DNA of 33,237 nt from a virus. The number at the start of each line of letters is the position of its first letter. Position 1 is the stretch's first letter. The position numbers and the translations under genes are program-made. The stretch spans positions 1 through 33,237 of the IMG/VR virus record IMGVR_UViG_3300044655_001004; one strand, 5' to 3'. Positions 1-8,100 of the stretch are shown here, piece by piece. The notes below the pieces were generated by a model, which was given only the letters and a program-made list of their open reading frames with translations, was not told where the DNA came from and ran no database searches.

Positions 1-837
1 GTCATCATATACTTCTGGATGTGCTGTATATACAGAATGACCTTCTTTCATTGGAAAATGTTTTTCTGCCCAAGCTGAAACTGTTTTATGGAAATCTCCG
101 TTAGCATCTTGTTGTCCATAAACATTTGGGTCCGGTCTTAATATAGTATGACCATGTTCGGAAACATATGGTTTTAATGCTACTCTACCAATTCTTTTTC
201 CATCTCGGTGGAGATAAGCAACATGTGTACCATGCTGAATATCTTTTTTAATATAATTATGATGCATTCCACCACTAGTTCCACAAGATTTATCCGGAAG
301 TCCCATACAAGAAGTCCATGATTCTTTTCCATCTGCACTTTTATTTCCTGATGACATTTCCGCAACGCCGTGAGGATCTCTTCGAACTTCTATAGAAAAA
401 TTCCCGGACTTTGCTCCAGCTTTTGCTCCCATTTCAGCATGTTTCTTTTGAAGATCGGGATTATCGGATAATAAAGCACCAATTTTTTGTTGTTGTTTCT
501 TTCTTACTACTTCACCTTTTCTTGGTCCTTCTGGTATAGTAGTTTCAATTTCTCTTTCGGCATGTGTAGAAGATACTGGATAAAATCCTTTCTTTTCTAA
601 ATGTTGTTTTACTTCTGGGTGAACTGTTGTCGATGTTGATGGGGTATTTGATTTTTGAAGAGGGATATCTAATCTACCATTTTCATCAAAAGGAAGATGT
701 TTAGATATCTCCGGACCTCTTGCTGGAGATTTCAATTCCGAAGTCCATCCAGAAACTAATTTCTTTTGATCTGGTGAAAGTTCTTCGAATAGAAGTTCTT
801 CTAGAAATAAATTAGTAAATTGCTTAAAAGAGAGCAT
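1..837 (-). CDS. Putative internal head protein, C-terminus cut by window edge
   Basis: An open frame of 279 codons starts at ATG 837 and runs without a stop to base 1, so the C-terminus is missing. I do not recognise a named family. The N-terminus MLSFKQF followed by a hydrophobic, acidic stretch (LEE at residues 12-14) resembles the short targeting peptides that T4 internal head proteins carry, which the prohead protease cuts after LxE or IxE; this role is inferred. A central block has SSGN, then SWTSC, a second Cys followed by Gly, and a GTHVAYL segment (about residues 165-220). The neighbour at 891-2702 has the same start motif and an SGN...W...C...CG block, so the two look paralogous. 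Upstream, a late promoter lies inside a terminator loop and the leader is only about 15 bases, with GGGG as the only SD-like sequence. Surely coding; function uncertain. Confidence 0.8.
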   Translation of the reverse strand, partial: MLSFKQFTNLFLEELLFEELSPDQKKLVSGWTSELKSPARGPEISKHLPFDENGRLDIPLQKSNTPSTSTTVHPEVKQHLEKKGFYPVSSTHAEREIETTIPEGPRKGEVVRKKQQQKIGALLSDNPDLQKKHAEMGAKAGAKSGNFSIEVRRDPHGVAEMSSGNKSADGKESWTSCMGLPDKSCGTSGGMHHNYIKKDIQHGTHVAYLHRDGKRIGRVALKPYVSEHGHTILRPDPNVYGQQDANGDFHKTVSAWAEKHFPMKEGHSVYTAHPEVYDD

Positions 838-838
838 A

Positions 839-879
839 AAAAACCCCAGAAATAATAATATTTATATTCTGGGGTTTTT
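839..879. terminator. Bidirectional hairpin terminator after the 603-residue gene
   Basis: A perfect 13-bp inverted repeat (AAAAACCCCAGAA at 839-851 and its complement at 867-879) encloses a 15-base AT loop. A-tracts and T-tracts flank both sides, so it can work on either strand. It lies 11 bases beyond the stop of the gene at 891-2702 and would end that transcript. The loop also holds a late promoter motif for the next gene. Confidence 0.85.
859..866 (-). promoter_or_regulatory. T4-type late promoter (TATAAATA) inside the terminator loop
   Basis: Minus-strand TATAAATA, the exact T4 late -10 consensus, 21 bases upstream of ATG 837. Transcription would start around 850-853, inside the hairpin, so the leader would carry only the half-stem next to the gene. 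The match is exact, but the motif alone can arise by chance in AT-rich DNA. Its position directly ahead of a gene supports it. Confidence 0.6.
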
Positions 880-890
880 AGGACTTTTAA

Positions 891-2702
891 TTATGCCGCT
901 TTGATTGGTATAACTTTTCTTTCTTTCTTCTGTGGGTTTAGAGTTTGTGGTTGTGCAGTATAATCATGACCAGATCCATCTGTGTGTCTAGCAGCCATCA
1001 CTTTATCTGGATGATTTACTTCTAGAACACCAGTTCTTCCGTGAGTATCGGCTTCTTCGTGTTTAATATCATTAACATCATGGAACATTTCACCATGTTC
1101 TACCTTTTCTCCCGGTGTAGCAGCCGTTGGACTGTTTACAATTGCTGCACCAACTCTTCTTCCAAATCTATCTCTATTGTTTCCAATATGTTTTGGATCA
1201 TATTCTCTTGGATCGAATCTAGCATCATGTTTATGACCATGTAGAGCAACATTATAATCCTGATAATGGATTCTATGGGCTTTCCCATTTATTTGCTTCA
1301 CAACATAACCATGTCCATGTGGATGATGATATCTGTCTTCTCCTTCGACTTTTGCGTGTCCTTCTAAATGTTCTCCTTCGTGTGGTTCTGCATGTAGATC
1401 ATATCTTCTAACAGTTTTAATATTTTTGATTGTATCATCTCTAAATTTAGTGGCTTTCTTCACATCTTCTTTCTTTTCTCCAGTCAATTTAGATTTTTGA
1501 CCAGGAGTTTTTTGATACTTCAATAACATCCCTTCGCCCTTAGAATCTTTGGCCTTTTTAGATCTTCCGCCAACGATTACATACTGATTTCTAGGATTAT
1601 CACCAGAAGTAGCATTACGGAGTTCTCTTTCACGTTTTATGTTGGATTTAGTAATTTTTCCATTTTTATGAATAGGACCAGTATCGGAACCGATTGTATA
1701 AACATTATGTTCTGGATCGTGAATGGTGCTTATATGTTCTTTTCCATAATTGAAAAGCATTACGTGATGATGTGCCGCATCTTTTGTGTCATCATCAGTC
1801 TTAATTTCGCCTTTCTTTATTTTGTGGAGGGCATTGTTAAGAGCATCTTTGCTTTCATCGGTAACATTAGTTCTTACTGCAATAGATTCCCCTTTCTTTC
1901 TTGCCTTCTTAGCATCTTCTAAAGTATGATGTGCAGCTAATAAATGATAATCTAAATGTGGTGAATGACCAGCACCATGTCCATGAGATTCATCTGTTCT
2001 TCTGGAATCATGTTGAATTTGTGAATCAAGATCTTGTTTAGCATAATTTTTTGTGAAATTATATGTTCCAAGCTGTGCTAAACATAATCCTTTTCTCTCT
2101 CCTTGTGGACCACCACAAGCAGCAGTTTGTTTATGACATGTATTAACCCAAGTTTCCTTATTACCATGTTGATGATAATTCCCAGATGCCATTCCTGTCG
2201 CGCCAAGAGTATGAGAAATTTGTCTTCCATTTTTATCAACAACACCTTCGCCTTGAATGGTGGCTAATTTTTTATTTGCGGTATATAATTTATTTTTTAC
2301 TGCGTGGTGTAAACCTTTTAATTGTTTTTCATTCAAAGGTTTATTTACATCGTCCAGTAATCCGTGAGCAACCGCCAATCTTCTTGTTGCACCTTCAATT
2401 TGAGATTTTCTTTCGTGCTCTGGTTTTGAAAAATGATTTTTTAAATGATCTTCGACAGATTGAATTCTTTCTTGACCTTTGATTGGAAGATCTGTATCCT
2501 TTGATTTACCGTATGCTTTGTCCAGATTTGCTCTATTTGCATCTCTAACTTTTCTAAGTTCAGATTTTTTCAATTCGGTTTTTTCATCTGCATCGGTTGG
2601 AGTATCATAATAAGTTTCATCTAGAAAATCATAATATGATAGCCACATGATGTCATCACTTACTATCAAAGATTCGTCTAGAAATTGTTTGAATTTTAAC
2701 AT
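891..2702 (-). CDS. His-rich putative internal head protein (603 aa)
   Basis: A strongly charged, histidine-rich 603-residue protein without membrane segments. It starts MLKFKQFLDES, with LDE at residues 8-10 matching the LxE cleavage rule of T4-type prohead proteases. This suggests, by inference only, a head-targeting peptide and packaging or ejection with DNA. Residues 172-215 hold SGN, W185, C189, C196-G and C207-LA..G, a cysteine layout vaguely like phage 'gene product 88' proteins; residues 262-283 continue with an Ala/Lys helix and an AVRTN strand. The C-terminal half has many His-Gly pairs. The protein shares its start and the SGN...W...C...CG block with the partial gene downstream. 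Start ATG 2702 is preceded by AGAGAG. It is transcribed from the late promoter at 2738-2745 and ended by the 839-879 hairpin. No enzymatic function can be assigned. Confidence 0.8.
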   Translation of the reverse strand: MLKFKQFLDESLIVSDDIMWLSYYDFLDETYYDTPTDADEKTELKKSELRKVRDANRANLDKAYGKSKDTDLPIKGQERIQSVEDHLKNHFSKPEHERKSQIEGATRRLAVAHGLLDDVNKPLNEKQLKGLHHAVKNKLYTANKKLATIQGEGVVDKNGRQISHTLGATGMASGNYHQHGNKETWVNTCHKQTAACGGPQGERKGLCLAQLGTYNFTKNYAKQDLDSQIQHDSRRTDESHGHGAGHSPHLDYHLLAAHHTLEDAKKARKKGESIAVRTNVTDESKDALNNALHKIKKGEIKTDDDTKDAAHHHVMLFNYGKEHISTIHDPEHNVYTIGSDTGPIHKNGKITKSNIKRERELRNATSGDNPRNQYVIVGGRSKKAKDSKGEGMLLKYQKTPGQKSKLTGEKKEDVKKATKFRDDTIKNIKTVRRYDLHAEPHEGEHLEGHAKVEGEDRYHHPHGHGYVVKQINGKAHRIHYQDYNVALHGHKHDARFDPREYDPKHIGNNRDRFGRRVGAAIVNSPTAATPGEKVEHGEMFHDVNDIKHEEADTHGRTGVLEVNHPDKVMAARHTDGSGHDYTAQPQTLNPQKKERKVIPIKAA

Positions 2703-2737
2703 ATGTTTTTCTCTCTAAAGTAGAAATAATTTATTAA

Positions 2738-2745
2738 TATTTATA
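2738..2745 (-). promoter_or_regulatory. Late promoter for the 603-residue gene
   Basis: Exact TATAAATA on the minus strand, 35 bases upstream of ATG 2702, in the 207-base divergent gap. Spacing leaves room for a leader with the AGAGAG ribosome site. It faces away from the plus-strand late promoter at 2795-2802. Confidence 0.8.
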
Positions 2746-2794
2746 CAAAAGCACATTGCACGAAAGGCTTGACTTTTTATCAAATTTGTGATAT

Positions 2795-2802
2795 TATAAA
2801 TA
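2795..2802 (+). promoter_or_regulatory. Late promoter for the RlpA-like gene
   Basis: Exact TATAAATA on the plus strand, 107 bases upstream of ATG 2910. It implies a leader of about 100 bases containing two inverted repeats (2808-2827 and 2875-2892). Confidence 0.75.
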
Positions 2803-2807
2803 TTCTA

Positions 2808-2892
2808 CCGACCAAATCTTTGGTTGGTGTTAGATAACTTTTTATTAAAAGTAATCTTAATCATCAAATAGTAAAACAGCAATCCTGCTGTT
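2808..2892 (+). other. Structured leader of the RlpA-like gene
   Basis: Two inverted repeats lie in the predicted transcript. 2808-2827 is an imperfect palindrome around ACCAAA-TC-TTTGGT. 2875-2892 is a 7-bp stem (AACAGCA and TGCTGTT) with a 4-base loop, ending 5 bases before the AGGAG ribosome site at 2898-2902. The second could tune access to the ribosome site; no known riboswitch class is recognised. Confidence 0.4.
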
Positions 2893-2909
2893 CCAATAGG
2901 AGAAAAACG

Positions 2910-3248
2910 ATGAAATTTAAATTAATTGCCAGTTTGTTATTATTAGCTTGTTCGTCTGTTTCGTTGGCTGAAACATGTACTGCCTCTTGGTATGGTGGTT
3001 CTTTTCATGGTAAAAAAACCGCATCTGGAAAACCTTTTAATACCCATGCTATGGTGGCTGCACATAAACGCTTTCCATTCGGAACCAAGGTATTAGTCAC
3101 AAACTTGACAAATAATAAACGAACTAAGGTTATTATTTTGGATCGCGGTCCTTTTGTAAGAGGAAGATGTATTGATCTTTCTCATGCGGCTAAAAGTGCT
3201 ATCGGAATGGGAGGAACTGCAAAAGTCTCCCTTGAAGTCATTAAGTAA
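2910..3248 (+). CDS. Secreted RlpA-like double-psi beta-barrel protein
   Basis: A 112-residue protein with a signal peptide (Lys-rich start, Leu-rich core residues 5-12) and an RlpA-type double-psi beta-barrel over residues 24-110. The signatures are SWYG (26-29), FHG, TASG (37-40), AAH (50-52), PFGT (56-59) and DRGPF (78-82) with GRCIDLS. RlpA proteins cut or bind denuded glycan strands at the septum. The Asp of DRGPF is present, but the Glu normally following TASG or TANG is Lys41, so lytic activity is doubtful. Cleavage could be after SLA20, or at C14 as a weak lipobox (LLAC). It lies alone between its own late promoter and a hairpin at 3288-3315, with SD AGGAG seven bases before ATG. Probably acts in the host periplasm late in infection; whether for lysis, entry of later phage or wall remodelling is unknown. 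Confidence 0.85.
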   Translation: MKFKLIASLLLLACSSVSLAETCTASWYGGSFHGKKTASGKPFNTHAMVAAHKRFPFGTKVLVTNLTNNKRTKVIILDRGPFVRGRCIDLSHAAKSAIGMGGTAKVSLEVIK

Positions 3249-3259
3249 AAATATATAAT
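3232..3259 (+). promoter_or_regulatory. Possible sigma70-type promoter for gp33-gp59
   Basis: TTGAAG (3232-3237), a 16-base spacer, then a perfect TATAAT (3254-3259), overlapping the end of the RlpA-like gene. This could give early expression of gp33 and gp59 separately from the late gene upstream. The hairpin at 3288-3315 would lie in its leader, which weakens the case or implies attenuation. Confidence 0.35.
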
Positions 3260-3287
3260 TTTATTAGTGACTTGAATGGAAATCTAC

Positions 3288-3315
3288 AAGTTCCCTCATT
3301 TTGGGGGAACTTTTT
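3288..3315 (+). terminator. Hairpin terminator between RlpA-like gene and gp33
   Basis: An 8-bp stem AAGTTCCC (3288-3295) and GGGAACTT (3305-3312) with a 9-base loop, followed by three more T. It lies 40 bases after the RlpA-like stop and 17 bases before the gp33 start, and probably ends late transcription of the RlpA-like gene. Confidence 0.65.
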
Positions 3316-3331
3316 AACAGTGAGGTTAATA

Positions 3332-3556
3332 ATGTCTCCGAAACTAGAAGAAATGGAAAGGTTTTCTAAGAAAATTATAGAATTAGTTGAAAAGGATAAT
3401 ATTGGATATATAGATGCCATTACTGAATATTGTCAGGATGTTGGCTTGGAAATGGAAGTTGCTGCAAAACTGATTACTCCATTTATAGTTTCCAAAGTAA
3501 CGGAAGAAGCCATGACCAACAATTTAATAGAAAAAATTCCAGTATTACCAATTTAA
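3332..3556 (+). CDS. gp33: gp33 late-transcription coactivator
   Basis: A 74-residue, mostly helical acidic protein matching the T4 gp33 family. The core reads YIDAITEYC at residues 31-39 and VAAKLITPFI at 48-57, the signature region of phage late-transcription coactivators. gp33 bridges host RNA polymerase (beta flap) and the gp45 sliding clamp, and with gp55 activates TATAAATA promoters such as those in this window. I chose ATG 3332 because GAGGT lies five bases upstream; a longer TTG-started frame would run through the hairpin. gp59 follows after two bases, and the order 33-59-32 matches T4. Confidence 0.85.
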   Translation: MSPKLEEMERFSKKIIELVEKDNIGYIDAITEYCQDVGLEMEVAAKLITPFIVSKVTEEAMTNNLIEKIPVLPI

Positions 3557-3558
3557 TT

Positions 3559-4143
3559 ATGTCAGCAATTGATGCGTATAAATTATACAATTCTTTGAAA
3601 TTACATTTCAATACAGAACAATACGATTACTTTAAATATTCCGGTAAAACAAAATCAAGATTTATACCAAATAACCAAATCCACGCTTTTGAAAAATTAT
3701 ATAAAAAATATAATTCAGATCTCCAATCTTTTTATATTGCTAATCTTCTTGATAATCCAAAAGCCTATATATTTGACTTATTATCAGAAGAAGCAAATGA
3801 AAGATATATGTCTTTCTTGAAGAAAAATGAATCCTTGACTTATTTATTTAAACAAGATATAATAAATCTTTTAGATCGAAATGAAGATTTCAATTCAATT
3901 TTTATTCCTTCGAAAGATTGTCCGATATTAATGAAAGAAGTCTTAAAAGAAAAGACTAATTTAGAAACATTATTAATACTTAATTCTATACTAAGATTTT
4001 TTCCTAATTGGAATAAGAATATGAAGGATAATATAATATGGGATCAATTTAAATTGAAATGTATTAAATATTTCCCATTTATGAAATTTGATAAAGATAA
4101 AATGAAAACTATTTTAAAAACGGAGGTAAAAAAATTGAGCTAA
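3559..4143 (+). CDS. gp59: gp59 loader of the replicative helicase
   Basis: A 194-residue basic helical protein (T4 gp59 is slightly longer, 217). The N-terminal part has AYKLYNSLK near residue 6 and FKYSGKTK near residue 24, then a segment ending SFYIANLLDNPKAYI, aligning with the first half of T4 gp59. The C-terminal half is Lys/Ile/Asn-rich helix. gp59 binds fork DNA and gp32 and loads the gp41 helicase. Start ATG 3559 aligns with the T4 N-terminus; a TTG start at 3430 would overlap gp33 by more than 120 bases. No clear Shine-Dalgarno is visible, so translation is probably coupled to gp33. Confidence 0.85.
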   Translation: MSAIDAYKLYNSLKLHFNTEQYDYFKYSGKTKSRFIPNNQIHAFEKLYKKYNSDLQSFYIANLLDNPKAYIFDLLSEEANERYMSFLKKNESLTYLFKQDIINLLDRNEDFNSIFIPSKDCPILMKEVLKEKTNLETLLILNSILRFFPNWNKNMKDNIIWDQFKLKCIKYFPFMKFDKDKMKTILKTEVKKLS

Positions 4144-4164
4144 ATAAACTATATTATGTGTTTT

Positions 4165-4193
4165 TGGACAAGTTGTTAATACGTTGCTAATAT
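4165..4193 (+). promoter_or_regulatory. Sigma70-type promoter and possible operator for gp32
   Basis: TGGACA (4165-4170), exactly 17 bases, then TAATAT (4188-4193), a good host-type promoter 24 bases before ATG 4217. An 11/10-base near-repeat, TTGTTAATACG (4173-4183) and TTGTTATACG (4195-4204), overlaps the promoter and reaches the GAGG ribosome site. In T4, gp32 represses its own translation by binding an AT-rich unstructured leader; this leader is equally AT-rich, but an operator role for the repeat is inference. Confidence 0.55.
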
Positions 4194-4216
4194 ATTGTTA
4201 TACGAGGTAAATAAAA

Positions 4217-5113
4217 ATGTCATCATTTTCAAATCTAAAACGTTCCAGTGGCTCTTCTCTCGAAAAGCTATCAAAAGCTGTCGAAGCTATGAGTTCTTCT
4301 AATTATTCCAATGACGATGATAAGTATTGGAAGTGTGAACTGGATAAGTCATCTAATGGATATGCAATTATCCGATTCCTTCCTGCCCCTCCGAAAGATG
4401 GAGACGATGGTCTTCCTTGGGTTAAGTATTACGATCATGGATTTCAAGGCCAAGGTGGTTGGTATATCGAAAAGTCTCTGACTTCAATTGGTCAAGATGA
4501 TCCTATGAGTCAATATAACACAGAACTTTGGAATTCTGGTATTGAAGCTAACAAGGAACAAGCTAGGAAGCAAAAGCGAAGACTACACTATGTTTCCAAC
4601 ATTTATGTTGTTAAAGATCCAAAGCATCCAGAAAACGAAGGAAAGGTATTTCTATTCAAGTTTGGTAAGAAGATTTTCGAAAAGATCACCCAAGCTATGA
4701 ATCCTCAATTTGAGGATGATAAGGCTATTGATCCTTTTGATTTTTGGAATGGAGCTAATTTTAAGCTAAAGATTCGTAAGGTTGATGGTTATCAGAATTA
4801 TGATCTATCAGAATTTGATTCTCCCGCTCCACTCTTTGATGACGATGATAAGATGGAAGAACTTTGGAATACAGAACATTCTCTCAAGGAACTACTAGAA
4901 CCAAAGAATTTTAAAACTTATGCTGAACTAAAGGCTAAGTTGGATCGTGTCCTCGGAATCACTTCTGCATCAGTTCCTCGTTCTTCTACAGTTGAAGCTG
5001 TTAAGGCTCAACGCATTGAAGATAAGGAAAAGGAAGTTGAATCTGCTTTCGTGGATACTCTAGAGGAAGATTCCGATCTGGATTATTTCTCCGCTCTACT
5101 AAACGAAGATTAA
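4217..5113 (+). CDS. gp32: gp32 single-stranded DNA-binding protein
   Basis: 298 residues with the T4 gp32 plan: a basic N-terminal cooperativity segment (LKRSSGSSLEKL, 7-18), an OB-fold core (about 25-240) with VSNIYVVKDP, GKVFLFKFGKKI and ANFKLKIRKVDGYQNYD, and an acidic tail (EEDSDLDYFSALLNED) for partner proteins. It coats single-stranded DNA in replication, recombination and repair. The zinc loop of T4 (one His, three Cys) has lost its cysteines: H74 may correspond to the T4 His, but positions 85-100 contain no Cys, and the only Cys in the protein is C40. Zinc-less gp32 is also my recollection for cyanophages. Lys codons are 27 AAG to 5 AAA, opposite to the AAA preference of its neighbours, suggesting selection for high expression. 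Confidence 0.95.
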   Translation: MSSFSNLKRSSGSSLEKLSKAVEAMSSSNYSNDDDKYWKCELDKSSNGYAIIRFLPAPPKDGDDGLPWVKYYDHGFQGQGGWYIEKSLTSIGQDDPMSQYNTELWNSGIEANKEQARKQKRRLHYVSNIYVVKDPKHPENEGKVFLFKFGKKIFEKITQAMNPQFEDDKAIDPFDFWNGANFKLKIRKVDGYQNYDLSEFDSPAPLFDDDDKMEELWNTEHSLKELLEPKNFKTYAELKAKLDRVLGITSASVPRSSTVEAVKAQRIEDKEKEVESAFVDTLEEDSDLDYFSALLNED

Positions 5114-5120
5114 AATAATT

Positions 5121-5144
5121 GGGGGGCTTAAGCCCCCCTTTTTT
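5121..5144. terminator. Strong bidirectional terminator between convergent operons
   Basis: GGGGGGCTT-AAGCCCCCC (5121-5138), a perfect palindrome, followed by six T on the plus strand. It lies seven bases after the gp32 stop and touches the stop of the minus-strand gene ending at 5143. On the minus strand the exit side reads AATTATTTTA, so it probably also ends the long gp4-to-hydrolase transcript. Confidence 0.9.
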
Positions 5145-8100
5145 ATACTATTCTTATTACTGAATATTGAGCTTTTTGTAGAATCGATTCTTCATTCCTA
5201 ACACCCATCTGAATACCCATAGCTCCGGAACTCGATCCCGCTCTTTGATCACCAGATTTAAATCCGGGAGAACCACCACCAGAACCTCCACCTCCACCAC
5301 CAGCATTTCCTATGGCAGTAGAAGAACCACCACTACTGGAAGCAGATTCTCCACCACCAGAACTACCAGATCCCATCATAGACGAGAATGAGGACTGTAA
5401 CCCATCTAATGCTCCCCCCATCATAGAACTTCCTTCACTCATTAAAGAAGATGTTCCCAAAGCACTACCAATGCCAGAAACTCCCAAAGATTCTAACATT
5501 CCTCCAGAAGAATCTCCGTGTTGTTGCTTCATGGATGCTACATCATCCCCCGCTCCTTTTGAAGCAATTCCATCACCCATTCCAAATAAACTTCCAATAC
5601 CACCAAAAATAGCACCACCTAAATCTTTTCCAATTTTTCCCAATCCAGAAAGTCCTTCTCCTATATCCCCCATACTTCTTGGTTGAATTGGGGTGGATGT
5701 TCCACCACTCCCAGCACCAGTTTTCGGATCGAATGTTTCTCCACGGGCTTGTCTTTTTAAATATTCATCTTTGCCCATTCCACCCATAGTTGGGAATCCT
5801 TCTTCTCTTTGAATTCCTAAATTTTTCATCATCATTTCATCTAAAGAACCGCCATTACCACCTTCTCTTCCGGGATATTGACCAGTTCCTTCTTTTGAAA
5901 CTGTTGGATTAAATCCACCACCAAATCCTGTAACACCAAGACTTCCTAGAATTCCACCAACTCCTCCAGTCGATCCTAATGCTCCACCAAGCAATCCACT
6001 AACAGCATCTCCGATTCCACCACCACTAGAAATACTATTAAATAAACCACTCAATGCTCCACCACCAGCACTTCCTATAAGTCCACCCATAGGACCACCA
6101 AAAGTATTTCCAAGCAATCCTCCCATACCACCAAGGTTTCCGCCACCATTCATCATTCCGCTAAGATTTCCTAATAGTCCTCCAACTTGACCTATAGTTT
6201 TAGCTGTTCCACCAAATCCTGTGACACCAAGACCTCCTAACATTCCACCAATATTACCCATGCTACCCAGCATTCCAGGAATGCCAAATACATCTTCTCT
6301 TCTGTTGGGCATTCCACTACCATCGACACCACTTCTTCCTGGATAATTTCCTCCAAAACCTCTTAGAACACTTCCTAATCCACCAAGCATTCCACCACCC
6401 ATCATACCACCAACTCCACTAAGAACTCTTCCTAATCCACCTAAAGTACCAGAAGCACCGTTGCCAATTCCTCCCATTCCTGGAAATCCTGGAATTCCAA
6501 ACCCGAAACCATCTTCTCTTCTATTTGGCATTCCGCTACCATCAACTCCGCTTCTTCCCGGATAATTTCCTCCAAACCCTCCCATGCCACCAAATGTTCC
6601 CCTTCCCATTCCAAGCATTCCATTTACAGAATTTATAATGCTTCTAGGATCACCACCTTTCATTCCAGCAATTCCAGACATAATACTAGAAATACCACCA
6701 GACATTGTTCCAGCAGTAGAGAATATATTACCAAAAGAACCAAATGGATTATTTCCTTGTTGAGTCTGTGATCCAAAATTTTCCGAAACTAATGAAGAAC
6801 TCATATCTGCTTGTACATTATTTTCCGGAGCAGCAGTTGGTTGTTCGGTTGAAGTTTCATCTTCTTTAGATGCTGTCGGTGTCTCTTCTTTTTCATCACC
6901 CTTTTCAGCCATATCTCCTGTATTAGAAGCAATAGTTGATAAAAGATTCGTCATTCTCTCGAAATCCGGAGCATATGCTTTTCCTTTTTCTTCTCCACCA
7001 CCAAGTTCTGCAACTTTTTCATCGAATTTTGGTAATAGATTTTCTCCACCCATACCGCCACCAAGTCCACCTAAAATGGTTGCAAGACCACCAAATCCTG
7101 TCATTCCTTCAGAATCAGCTTCTGCTCCTAATTTTGCAAATGCTGCATCTAGAGCAGTTCCACCACTAGGAGTTGCTTCTTTTGATGCAGAAACGGGTTC
7201 TCTTATAACTGGTTCGTTGGTTTCCTCTTGTTCAGATTCCTCTTCTCCATATCTTCCTCCTTCTGGAAGTTGTTTTTCTAGTTTTGCGTAAGTTGATGAT
7301 TCTCCTTCTTTTGTAAATTTAGAATATTTTTCTGCAGCTTCTTTATTTGCAAAATTTACGTGAATGTGTCCACCAGTAGAATGTTTTGATGGATTTTTAT
7401 ATTCATTTATTATTTTAAAATCTTCTTCTGATAATCCAGAACCAATCAATTGTTGTTTAACGAAATTGGAAGCTTCGCTAGAATATTTTGCGTCTTTTAA
7501 AGAAAAGTCCAATCCTAATCCTTTTGTATGTTTTGATTTTGGATTGGCTTTTCCATGATATTCATCATTAAATGCGCTAAACCTATTAAGTCCTCCGGGA
7601 AGATCTTTTTCTTGGGCTTGAATGACTCGTGCAAGGTTTATTGTACCTTCTTCAGTTTCTCCTCCTTTAAATGCTTGACCGTCTAATCCCCCCTTCACTC
7701 TTAATTCCGAAGTTTTTACCATATTTTTTGAAGTTTCGTCGTTATCTTCTATGCCTGTCCACTTTTTGAGTTTGTCTATTCCTTTATCGACTAAAGATGG
7801 TTCTTCCTTTTTTGGAATTCCAGCAATAGAAGCATGTTCTCTATAGCCTTTTTTCCAAAAGTTTAAAAATTCTTCTGCTCCAAGAGCTTTTCTTCCAGGA
7901 ACATTGCTTTTAATGTTTCTTTGTAATGTTCCTGGCAATTGAGAAAAACTTCTCCCTTCTTTTGCATATTTTACTAAATCTATTGCCCCTTGTGGTCCTT
8001 GTTGATGAGCAATATATAACATTTCTGGAGTTGCTTCTATCCCAGCCTTCTCTAATATTTTTTTATTATCTAAAGATAATCGAGCAGCAGCCATTGCATT

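Noticed and set aside
1668-2482. Plus-strand open frames over the His-rich gene
   Set aside because: Hydrophobic antisense products of a His/Lys-rich gene, with no start signals.
3272-3331. TTG-started extension of gp33
   Set aside because: It would pass through the terminator hairpin. ATG 3332 has a good ribosome site.
3430-3558. TTG-started extension of gp59 overlapping gp33
   Set aside because: The T4 gp59 N-terminus aligns with ATG 3559. The extension has no similarity and overlaps gp33.
5312-5686. Plus-strand open frame rich in Pro/Glu
   Set aside because: Shadow of the Gly/Ser-rich minus-strand gene, with no ribosome site or promoter.
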